From the NCBI GenBank assembly GCA_036703315.1, contig DATNPH010000060.1:11048-75047 (forward strand): 64,000 bases of DNA, in the 5' to 3' direction. The position numbers and the translations under genes were made by a program. Below, one piece after another: positions 34,414 through 42,131 of the stretch (within the stretch, counting starts at the first letter, position 1; each line of letters begins with the position of its first letter). This DNA comes from DATNPH01 sp036703315. Lineage in GTDB: Bacteria; Cyanobacteriota; Cyanobacteriia; Cyanobacteriales; Coleofasciculaceae. Below the pieces are notes generated by a model. The model searched no databases. It was not told the DNA's origin and was given only the letters and a program-made list of their open reading frames with translations.

Positions 34414-36031
34414 TGCTCTCTCCCATCAACACAATAATGATTAGTGCGGCGTAAACGGCTGCACGGGCAGGTACTGGATAGCGCAGCTTAAGATGCGAAT
34501 TGGCCGTCAGGTATTCAACCACCTCATAGCCAATCAGGAGTGGAAGACCCAACAATACAGGCAACGGTGGCTTTGGTACGCTGAGGGCGAAGTTTCCGAA
34601 ATCGACAAACAGAATTTTTGTGAAGGTGATAATTTGTGCTAAGGAAGTGGCTCGGAACAATAGCCACCCGTAGCAAGTAAGGACAAAGAAGAAGAGAATT
34701 GTAACTAACCCTCTTAAGAATCCCCAACCCTTTTTGCTAGTCTGTTGTTTCTTACCTTTGGGACCAAAGGCTCGATACACACACAGGAGTGCCCCCTGAT
34801 AGAATCCCCACAGGACAAAGTTCCAGGCGGCTCCGTGCCACAGTCCACCCAGCACCATCGTCGTCATCAGATTTTGATAGGTTCTGCTCTCGCCTTTACG
34901 GTTTCCACCGAGGGGGATATACAGGTAGTCTCGTAACCAAGTGGAAAGACTGATGTGCCAACGACGCCAGAATTCACTGGGATCTTTTGAGAAATACGGC
35001 AGGTTGAAGTTGAGCATTAGTTCAATGCCGAACAATTTCGATACACCCCTAGCCATGTCAGAGTAGCCAGAGAAATCGCAGTAGATTTGAACAGCGTAGA
35101 GAAATGTTGCTACAACGACGTCAAGCCAGGAAACTGTTCCAGTAGTCCCGTAGATGGCATTGACTGAACCCGCCACCCCGTCAGAAATCGCGACCTTCTT
35201 AAACAAGCCGAATAAGATCAGGAACACACCTTCGGCAGATTGCTTAAAACTTAGCTGGCGCGGATTCGAGAACTGAGGCAGTAACTCTGACGCCCGATCA
35301 ATGGGGCCAGCAAGTAATGGCGGAAAATAAGCCAAGAAGAGAGCAAAGTCCGTAAATCGTTGCGCTGCCGACATCTTGCCCCGATAGATGTCAACTGTAT
35401 AACTAATGGTTTTAAAGGTGTAGAACGAGATTCCTACAGGCAGAACAATGTTTAAGTGCAAGAGTTCAGCATTAATGCCAAACGCACGAATTGCTCCTTC
35501 AGCGCTGCTAATGAAGAAATTGAAGTACTTAAAGAAGCCGAGGAGTGCTAGGTTGGTGCATATACTAACCCACAGGAAAAACTTGCGTCGCCGTTTTTCC
35601 GGGAACGAAGTAAATCGTGGATAAAACAGGTTAGCAGCAGCTACCAGTGCTAGCGTCCCAAGTAGTACTAACCAGCCTGACAAAGAAGTAGGCAGAAGTT
35701 TTGCCCACTGCACAGATAGGTTTAGCGATGCTGCATTAAGCTGAACCGCACTCCATTGCAATGTAACGAATAAGAAGGCGGCGACTACGAGGAACCAAGA
35801 AGCAGTGCGGCGTTTTGCTCGCGTTAATCGACCTGTATCCATCATCGAGCCGCAGTAGAAGTCAACTGCCGTCGATAAGACGATCAGAAAAACGAACCGC
35901 ACGTCCCAAGAGGCGTAAAAAACATAGCTGGCAATCAACAATGTCAAGTTTTGCCCACGCAAAGGCAGGAGGCGGTAGAGAAGATAGGTAATCCCAAAAA
36001 GGACTACAAATTCAATGCTGTTAAACGTCAT
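34379..36031 (-). CDS. MBOAT family O-acyltransferase (AlgI/DltB-like)
   Basis: A 550-residue polytopic protein with about 11-12 TM helices. Family motifs: SEFWRRWHISLSTWLRDYLY and the catalytic His399 in GLWHGAAWNFVLWG. Such proteins move acyl groups from a cytoplasmic donor to the outside for modification of alginate, cellulose or teichoic acid. It forms an overlapping pair with the SGNH-like gene. The cellulose locus is about 5 kb away, as in systems that acetylate cellulose. Confidence 0.92.
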   Translation of the reverse strand: MTFNSIEFVVLFGITYLLYRLLPLRGQNLTLLIASYVFYASWDVRFVFLIVLSTAVDFYCGSMMDTGRLTRAKRRTASWFLVVAAFLFVTLQWSAVQLNAASLNLSVQWAKLLPTSLSGWLVLLGTLALVAAANLFYPRFTSFPEKRRRKFFLWVSICTNLALLGFFKYFNFFISSAEGAIRAFGINAELLHLNIVLPVGISFYTFKTISYTVDIYRGKMSAAQRFTDFALFLAYFPPLLAGPIDRASELLPQFSNPRQLSFKQSAEGVFLILFGLFKKVAISDGVAGSVNAIYGTTGTVSWLDVVVATFLYAVQIYCDFSGYSDMARGVSKLFGIELMLNFNLPYFSKDPSEFWRRWHISLSTWLRDYLYIPLGGNRKGESRTYQNLMTTMVLGGLWHGAAWNFVLWGFYQGALLCVYRAFGPKGKKQQTSKKGWGFLRGLVTILFFFVLTCYGWLLFRATSLAQIITFTKILFVDFGNFALSVPKPPLPVLLGLPLLIGYEVVEYLTANSHLKLRYPVPARAAVYAALIIIVLMGESNAPAQFIYSQF

Positions 36032-36310
36032 TGATGCCTACCCTAGATGACTGAAGGAAAGTGTTGAAAATTCTGACTCTTCAGAATTTGAGGAGTCTAA
36101 ACCCTTGAATCCCTAGAATTTTACTAAAGAGGTATTGGCTATCCCTAAGATTTTCTAAAATAAGATAGCGAGTTTTTCCTCCTAAACGACACTTTCAGGG
36201 AAAGGATTAGCCGCCAACATAACAAAGGCTACATATCGAAAAGAGGGCAGATCAAGTTTCGATATGTCCGGTTTGAAGTTAGATTCAGATATAGAAGGAG
36301 TTATGGTCTA

Positions 36311-36421
36311 ATTTACGAGGAAGGTTAGCATGCCTGTGCAAGCAGTTGGTTTGTTAGCTGCTCGGACTTCCACTCCCAATACGGAATTTACGAGGAAGGT
36401 TAGCATGCCTGTGCAAGCAGT
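36311..36421 (+). repeat. 36 bp perfect direct repeat, 75 bp apart
   Basis: Copies at 36311-36346 and 36386-36421 are identical and both include a ribosome-binding site and ATG. They lie in the 639 bp gap between lepA and the MBOAT gene. Confidence 0.85.
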
Positions 36422-36488
36422 ACCTAATATTTTTCATAGCCTTCATCGAAACTTTATCGAAAACAGATTTATATTAACAAAGCTTTAA
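36330..36488 (+). CDS. Small ORF (52 aa) with internal 25-residue duplication
   Basis: An ATG preceded by GAGGAAGG opens 52 codons beginning MPVQAVGLLAARTS. A 36 bp stretch (36311-36346) recurs exactly at 36386-36421, 75 bp later and in frame, so KVSMPVQAV occurs twice, once with the first ATG and its ribosome-binding site. No family is recognised. It may be a duplicated leader or noise; the good ribosome-binding site is the only positive sign. Confidence 0.3.
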   Translation: MPVQAVGLLAARTSTPNTEFTRKVSMPVQAVPNIFHSLHRNFIENRFILTKL

Positions 36489-36539
36489 TGTGCTCCTGGC
36501 AACCTACATTCCTTTTCCAAATAGTTACGTTTTGTAAGA

Positions 36540-36586
36540 AATAAACGCTGGTTAGGACGGAGTGGAAGTCCTAACCAGCGTTTATT
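36540..36586. terminator. Perfect 19 bp palindrome downstream of lepA
   Basis: AATAAACGCTGGTTAGGAC pairs perfectly with 36568-36586 around a 9 nt loop, about 85 bp past the lepA stop. No T-run follows on the minus strand. It is a strong structure, probably a 3' end signal for lepA or a repeat. Confidence 0.5.
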
Positions 36587-36670
36587 GGCTAATTTGGTCG
36601 AATATAGCAATTGGGGAAAGAGATTAAGAACTCTCATCTCTTTCCTCTTCACCGTTCAGGAATTGAAATC

Positions 36671-38482
36671 CTACTGAGGATCGAGACGTAACACTGCCAT
36701 AAATGCCTCTTGCGGAACATCTACGGTGCCAACCGATTTCATCCGCTTTTTACCCTTCGCCTGCTTCTGAAGCAGTTTTTTCTTGCGGCTGATGTCGCCG
36801 CCGTAACACTTAGCTAGCACATCTTTGCGTAACGCTGGAATGTGTTCACTGGCAATAACTCGACTACCGATCGCCGCTTGGATAGGTATTTTAAATTGGT
36901 GACGGGGGATCAGTTCCTTGAGTTTTTCGACTAAGGCACGACCGACATGGTACGCTTTGTCTCGGTGAACAATCATCGCCAGAGAATCAACTGGATCGGC
37001 GTTAATGAGAATATCTAGCTTCACAAGGGGGTTTTCTCTGTAGCCGATGAGATGATACTCCATACTGGCATAACCACGAGAACGAGACTTTAACTGATCA
37101 AAAAAGTCTGTTACGACTTCTGCCAAGGGCAATTCATAAATCAATGTAGTCCGCCCTTGAGTTAAATACTTCATGTCTTTAAAAACGCCACGTCGATTTT
37201 GGCACAATTCCATCAGGGTACCGACGTAGACTTCGGGCGTAATCATCTCCACCTGAACATAGGGTTCTGCAATACTTTCCCGTTCGTTGGGTGCTGGTAG
37301 ATTGCTGGGATTATCAATCTCGAAGACTTCACCCTTAACCGTGGTGACTTGATACACCACAGAAGGCGCAGTTGTGATTAAATCCAGATCATATTCTCGT
37401 TCCAGCCGCTCCTGCACGATTTCCATATGCAGCAAGCCCAAAAAGCCACAGCGAAACCCAAAGCCCATAGCGGTGGAGGTTTCCGGTTCGTAGTTTAGCG
37501 CTGCGTCATTTAGCTTGAGCTTCTCTAGGGCTTCCCGCAAATCTTCATATTGGTCAGCATCAATGGGGAATAAGCCGCAAAATACCATCGGCTTAGCTTC
37601 AGCGTAACCAGGTAAAGGCTCGTGTGCGGGTTTTGCTGCCAGGGTAATTGTGTCCCCAACACGAGCATCTTCTACAGCTTTAATCGCGGCAGCTAGGTAA
37701 CCCACCTCACCCGCGTGCAGTTCCTCAATTTGGATTTGGGTGGGGGAAAGAACGCCCAGTTCATCAATTTCGTACTCTTTTCTGGACGCCATCAAACGGA
37801 TCTTGTCGCCTTTCCTGACAGTGCCATCCACGACCCGGAAATACACAATAACACCCCGATAAGGGTCGTAGTAGCTGTCAAAAATCAATGCCCGTAGCGG
37901 CTGGTTTACGGTATCCGCTGGAGGAGGCACAAGATGCACAATGGATTCGAGAATTTCGTCAATTCCGATACCTTCCTTTGCAGATGCCTTGATCGCTCCG
38001 CTACAATCGAGACCGATGATCTCCTCGATTTCGCTGATCACCCGTTCAGGTTCTGCTCCCGGCAAATCGATTTTATTTAAAACAGGGATAATTTCTAAAT
38101 CGTGCTCAAGTGCTAAGTAAACGTTTGCAAGAGTCTGAGCCTCAACCCCCTGAGATGCATCTACGACCAACAAAGCTCCTTCACAGGCAACCAGCGATCG
38201 CGAAACTTCATAAGAAAAATCCACATGACCCGGAGTATCAATTAGATTAAGAACGTACTGCTGACCATCACTAGCGGTGTAATTCATCCGAGCGGCTTGC
38301 AGCTTAATTGTAATGCCCCGCTCCCGTTCCAACTCCATGTTGTCGAGGAACTGTTCCTTCATCTCCCGGATATTTACCGTGCCAGTCGTCTGCAAAAGAC
38401 GATCAGCTAAGGTAGATTTCCCGTGGTCAATGTGGGCGATGATTGAAAAATTACGAATGTGAGAGACAGGAACGTCAGTCAT
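36671..38482 (-). CDS. lepA: Elongation factor 4
   Basis: A 603-residue translational GTPase that back-translocates or remodels stalled ribosomes. G1 is AHIDHGKST, G2 RGITIKLQ, G3 DTPGHVDF and G4 NKID. The C-terminal LepA domain ends in KKRMKSVGTVDVPQEAF. The ATG giving MTDVPVSHIRNFS is chosen because it matches cyanobacterial LepA proteins; a TTG six codons upstream is unlikely. Confidence 0.96.
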   Translation of the reverse strand: MTDVPVSHIRNFSIIAHIDHGKSTLADRLLQTTGTVNIREMKEQFLDNMELERERGITIKLQAARMNYTASDGQQYVLNLIDTPGHVDFSYEVSRSLVACEGALLVVDASQGVEAQTLANVYLALEHDLEIIPVLNKIDLPGAEPERVISEIEEIIGLDCSGAIKASAKEGIGIDEILESIVHLVPPPADTVNQPLRALIFDSYYDPYRGVIVYFRVVDGTVRKGDKIRLMASRKEYEIDELGVLSPTQIQIEELHAGEVGYLAAAIKAVEDARVGDTITLAAKPAHEPLPGYAEAKPMVFCGLFPIDADQYEDLREALEKLKLNDAALNYEPETSTAMGFGFRCGFLGLLHMEIVQERLEREYDLDLITTAPSVVYQVTTVKGEVFEIDNPSNLPAPNERESIAEPYVQVEMITPEVYVGTLMELCQNRRGVFKDMKYLTQGRTTLIYELPLAEVVTDFFDQLKSRSRGYASMEYHLIGYRENPLVKLDILINADPVDSLAMIVHRDKAYHVGRALVEKLKELIPRHQFKIPIQAAIGSRVIASEHIPALRKDVLAKCYGGDISRKKKLLQKQAKGKKRMKSVGTVDVPQEAFMAVLRLDPQ

Positions 38483-38693
38483 AGCTATCAGGAGTGACAA
38501 AAAACGACGGGAAAGCGAGAGTTTAGTAGCACTTAATGTATTTTAATGTTTCTGCTAGACAAAGCGGATGGCACTCTCAAGATAGAGGTAACGTCTAGCG
38601 TTACAAAAGATGACAGTCTTTTGCCTGTTAGCTAATCAAGAGCTGCTCATTGCTAATTATGTAAAATGAAGAGTGGGGAAACCAACACTGCTT

Positions 38694-38924
38694 ATGAATG
38701 ATAATGCCGTACATAGAGAGCGTTCCGCTGACAAAGAAGAAATTTCTATCCATTTGGATTCGGAGTTGCTAGATCAAATCAAGCACCTGACCAACGATCC
38801 GAGTAAGGTAATTGAAACAGCAATTCGTCAATGGCTCAGGGGCGAACGCGATCGGGATGATGAACTGACCCGTACCTTAGAGCGAAATCCGCCCGTACCG
38901 ATGCGAGGCGAATGGAACGATTGA
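38694..38924 (+). CDS. Ribbon-helix-helix antitoxin-like protein
   Basis: A 76-residue protein with an RHH-like core: strand EISIHLD, helix SELLDQIKHL, then SKVIETAIRQWLRG. It has a charged C-terminal tail with GEWND typical of CcdA/CopG-type antitoxins. It probably binds DNA as a dimer. No toxin gene follows; the next gene is a histidine kinase 131 bp away, so this is a solitary antitoxin or a plain repressor. The ATG at 38694 is chosen over an upstream GTG at 38673. Confidence 0.65.
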   Translation: MNDNAVHRERSADKEEISIHLDSELLDQIKHLTNDPSKVIETAIRQWLRGERDRDDELTRTLERNPPVPMRGEWND

Positions 38925-39055
38925 GCTAAAACAGGAAAAGAAGTCTTGCCATAGAAATTGTGGTGGGCGCTCTGAGTAGGGTTGCATTTACGCCTGATCA
39001 TTTCATTGAATTCTGTCTTATCCTTTCGTAAATTGCAGCTTCCAGGTTTCTGCTG

Positions 39056-40816
39056 ATGACTGCTCCCGCTGATTTACAACGTCCTCGATCTGGGTATACC
39101 ACTATGGAATCCACAACTGCACTAGGCAAGTCTAGCTTTTTGCAGGAGGTGGGGTCTGAGCTTGCGTTTACTCAGGATGCATCTGGTCAGTACCTCGGTT
39201 TTTATTGGCAAGACGCTGAGCGCTATGGTCTGACAATTGAGCAAGTAGTAGGACTTCCCCTAACTGATACATTCTGTCCAGTCGCTCTTGAAGCATATCG
39301 AGAGCAAATCCAGCGGATTTTGGAGCAACGGACTCCCGAACGTTGTATCCATTCGTTTTGTTACCAAGGGCAATGCTTCCCGTTTGAGTTGGTTCTCAGT
39401 CCAGTTTTGGAAACTGATGGCAAGGTAACAAAAGTTATGGGGATGGGTTACCTGTTGCCAGAAGCATCAGTGCAAACGGTGATCGATTCTTTTGTGCCTA
39501 TCAGTTTAGACCCCAATCAAAAACTGCTAACTCAGATTGCTCGGAAAATTCGTCGTAGTCTCGATCTTGATACCATTCGGCAAGAGACTGTAAAAAGTCT
39601 GGGGAAGGCACTCCAAGTCAGTCGTTGCCTTGTCTGTTCCTATAAACCAGATGATTTGGAGGTAAAGGTAGAGGCGGAGTATTGTCAGGAAGCATTTGAC
39701 TCAATGCTAGATAAAAAGTTGGCGCTGGAGTCGGAGCCTTACCTAAAACAAGCGATCTTGAGTCATGAACCTGTAGTGGTCGAACACATCCAGACCAGTA
39801 AGTTTGGGCAGCAATCGGTGCTGGTAGTGAGTACCTCTTATCAAGATGAGCCTAACGGATTGATCAGCTTACAACAGTGCGATCGCCGTCGGCAATGGAG
39901 TGATGCAGAAATTGAGTTGGTGCGAGAATTGGCTGAACAAGTCGGCACCGCGATCGCTCACGGAACGCTGTACAAACAGCTAGAGCTAGCCAGCGAACGT
40001 GCCGAAGAAGCCTCTCGCCTCAAAAGCGAGTTTCTTGCCAATACATCCCATGAGCTGCGGACCCCTCTCAATGGCATGATTGGGTTTCTTAAACTCATCT
40101 TGGAAGGAATGGCAGACGACCCAGAGGAGCAACGGGAATTTATTCAAGAATCCCATCGCTCAGCTCTCCATCTGCTTGATATCATCAACGACATTCTAGA
40201 TATTGCCAAAATTGAAGCTGGCAAAATGGAGCTGGAGATGAGTCCAGTTCGGCTCAGTGAACTGACGAATGATGTCAAGGACTTTACTCAGAATCTAGCA
40301 GAACAAAAGAATCTGAGCCTGAGTATCGAGCTACCTGCCACCCATGACGACGTAATTATGTATGGGAACTACCAACGACTATTACAGGTGATGTTAAACC
40401 TGGTGGGTAACGCCATCAAATTTACTCATGAAGGTGGCGTGACAATTAGTGCGGAAGTACTCAAGAAAAAAGTAACATTTAAAGATCAGGAACTACCTGG
40501 CATGGTAAAAGTCCGAGTGGCGGATACCGGCATCGGTGTTTCTCTGGATAAGCAAGACAAGCTCTTTCAATCGTTTAATCAAGTAGATGGTTCCCGGACT
40601 CGCCAATATGGTGGCACCGGTTTGGGATTGACAATCTCCCAAAAGCTTGTGGAAACGATGGGTGGCGTGGTCAATTTTTACAGTATGGGCGAAGGTCTAG
40701 GGTCAACCGTTACCTTTACAGTGCCGCTTTATCAAGAACCCGTGATGATTGCCAGTCAACCAACTGATTCGATTGAGCGATTAATGAATGCCTCCTCTGG
40801 GTCTGATGGATTTTAG
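39056..40816 (+). CDS. Soluble PAS-GAF sensor histidine kinase
   Basis: A 586-residue kinase with no TM segment. A PAS-like domain (about 30-150) and a GAF domain (about 165-300) precede HisKA with His332 in SHELRTPLNG. HATPase_c follows, with N-box NLVGNAIKFT, G1 DTGIGV and G2 GTGLGLTIS. It should autophosphorylate in response to a cytoplasmic or chromophore-type signal. The GAF domain shows no obvious bilin Cys signature. No cognate response regulator is adjacent. Confidence 0.9.
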   Translation: MTAPADLQRPRSGYTTMESTTALGKSSFLQEVGSELAFTQDASGQYLGFYWQDAERYGLTIEQVVGLPLTDTFCPVALEAYREQIQRILEQRTPERCIHSFCYQGQCFPFELVLSPVLETDGKVTKVMGMGYLLPEASVQTVIDSFVPISLDPNQKLLTQIARKIRRSLDLDTIRQETVKSLGKALQVSRCLVCSYKPDDLEVKVEAEYCQEAFDSMLDKKLALESEPYLKQAILSHEPVVVEHIQTSKFGQQSVLVVSTSYQDEPNGLISLQQCDRRRQWSDAEIELVRELAEQVGTAIAHGTLYKQLELASERAEEASRLKSEFLANTSHELRTPLNGMIGFLKLILEGMADDPEEQREFIQESHRSALHLLDIINDILDIAKIEAGKMELEMSPVRLSELTNDVKDFTQNLAEQKNLSLSIELPATHDDVIMYGNYQRLLQVMLNLVGNAIKFTHEGGVTISAEVLKKKVTFKDQELPGMVKVRVADTGIGVSLDKQDKLFQSFNQVDGSRTRQYGGTGLGLTISQKLVETMGGVVNFYSMGEGLGSTVTFTVPLYQEPVMIASQPTDSIERLMNASSGSDGF

Positions 40817-40906
40817 TTGGGGGTTTAAGACAAGCTAAGCCATGAACCTGCCTGTAATAGTCAGGGAATATTTTTAAACTAGAGAGGTTGATTGAACAAA
40901 GAGTTT

Positions 40907-41557
40907 ATGACAGAGCAAAAAAGCGCTCGCGAGTTGTTTAAGGCAGCCTACGAAAACCGCTACACCTGGGATGAAAACTTTCCTGGCTATAGTGCTGACA
41001 TCGAAATTAAGCAAGGTGATGAAGTCTACACAGGGAAAGTCCGTATTAAGGGTGACCTCAGTGTCGAAGTGACTGGCTTGGAAGACGAAAAAGTGCAAGA
41101 AAGTGTCTATAACCAGATGCGGGACATCGTGACGCACCGCAAACGGACACCCTTTGAGAAGGCTCATGGGAAAAGCGAGTTTAACCTAGGTGAAGAAGAT
41201 TCTACAGGAGCTGTGGAAATTCTCGTTAAAGGCGATGCAATGGGGTCTAACTACAAAGTCAGAGGCACCGAAATCTCCCAGGTGAGTCGGGTGATGGGAC
41301 CGATGGGGTTCACGATTAATACCAACAAAAGCCTGGATACGGGGGAAGGCTATATTTCAGAGGGCTACAACGCTATTTTCCGTAATCCTAAAACGGGTGA
41401 GCTGACGGCTAAACGGGAGTTTGAGGATATATTCGAAAAAGTCGGCGACTACTATGTCATGACTCGTCAAGTCGTTCATGCGATCGACAAAGATAAACAG
41501 ACGACCACCGAATTCAACTTTTCGAATATCAAGCTACTAGAACCGGCAGCCGTTTAA
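40907..41557 (+). CDS. DUF3386 domain protein
   Basis: A 216-residue cyanobacterial and plastid-lineage protein matching DUF3386, of unknown function. No signal peptide or TM is visible; the protein is rich in charged beta-strand-like segments (for example GYSADIEIKQGDEVYTGKVR). The ATG at 40907 is preferred to a TTG 15 nt upstream. Confidence 0.8.
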   Translation: MTEQKSARELFKAAYENRYTWDENFPGYSADIEIKQGDEVYTGKVRIKGDLSVEVTGLEDEKVQESVYNQMRDIVTHRKRTPFEKAHGKSEFNLGEEDSTGAVEILVKGDAMGSNYKVRGTEISQVSRVMGPMGFTINTNKSLDTGEGYISEGYNAIFRNPKTGELTAKREFEDIFEKVGDYYVMTRQVVHAIDKDKQTTTEFNFSNIKLLEPAAV

Positions 41558-41647
41558 CCTTTCGGGATGACGCATAATTTTGGCTTTACCTGAGAACGCT
41601 AGGATAAACACATTGCGATCAAATACAAAAATCACAAAAGGAGAATT

Positions 41648-41890
41648 ATGTCTCAAACGTTGGCACTAACTCCTGAGAACGTCGAAACAGTTTTGGATGA
41701 AATGCGTCCTTACCTGATGGCTGATGGTGGGAATGTCGAGCTAGTTGAGTTAGACGGGCCTGTTGTCAAACTCCGACTTCAAGGCGCTTGCGGATCTTGC
41801 CCCAGCTCAACCATGACTCTAAGAATGGGTATTGAACGACGCTTACGCGAATATATACCTGAAATCGCAGAAGTTGAGCAAGTGATATAA
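41648..41890 (+). CDS. nfu: NifU-like C-terminal-domain Fe-S scaffold
   Basis: An 80-residue Nfu protein that carries a [4Fe-4S] or [2Fe-2S] cluster at a dimer interface through Cys48 and Cys51 of CGSCPSS and hands it to apoproteins such as photosystem I. Its small size is that of the essential cyanobacterial Nfu. A strong AAAAGGAGAA Shine-Dalgarno lies 4 nt upstream of the ATG. Confidence 0.94.
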   Translation: MSQTLALTPENVETVLDEMRPYLMADGGNVELVELDGPVVKLRLQGACGSCPSSTMTLRMGIERRLREYIPEIAEVEQVI

Positions 41891-42007
41891 CACTCCAGAG
41901 TTAAGATTAAGCTCATCCCACGATTTTCAAGACGAGGGATGAAAGAGTCATTAGTTATTAGTCATTAGCGACTAAAGATTTAGGAATAATTAATAACTAA
42001 TGATAGT

Positions 42008-42062
42008 GGCGGGGCGGCGGTTCCTCTCACTCCCAGAAGGAGTGGGCTTTCCGCCGCTTTCA
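42008..42062 (+). terminator. Two-storey hairpin between nfu and the GH57 gene
   Basis: Outer arms GCGGCGG (42014-42020) and CCGCCGC (42051-42057) enclose an inner hairpin CACTCC-CAGAA-GGAGTG (42028-42044), followed by TTTC. It could end the nfu transcript. The nested form with an asymmetric internal loop also resembles the structured ends of some transposon-derived RNAs. Confidence 0.55.
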
Positions 42063-42131
42063 TTATGAGAAGATTACTGTGATCCACTTTAATTCTCTAA
42101 CTCTTCACGCTCAACTTCTCACACTTAAAGT

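Noticed and set aside
38694..38924. Complete toxin-antitoxin module
   Set aside because: Only an RHH antitoxin-like gene is present; no small toxin ORF lies up- or downstream within 150 bp.
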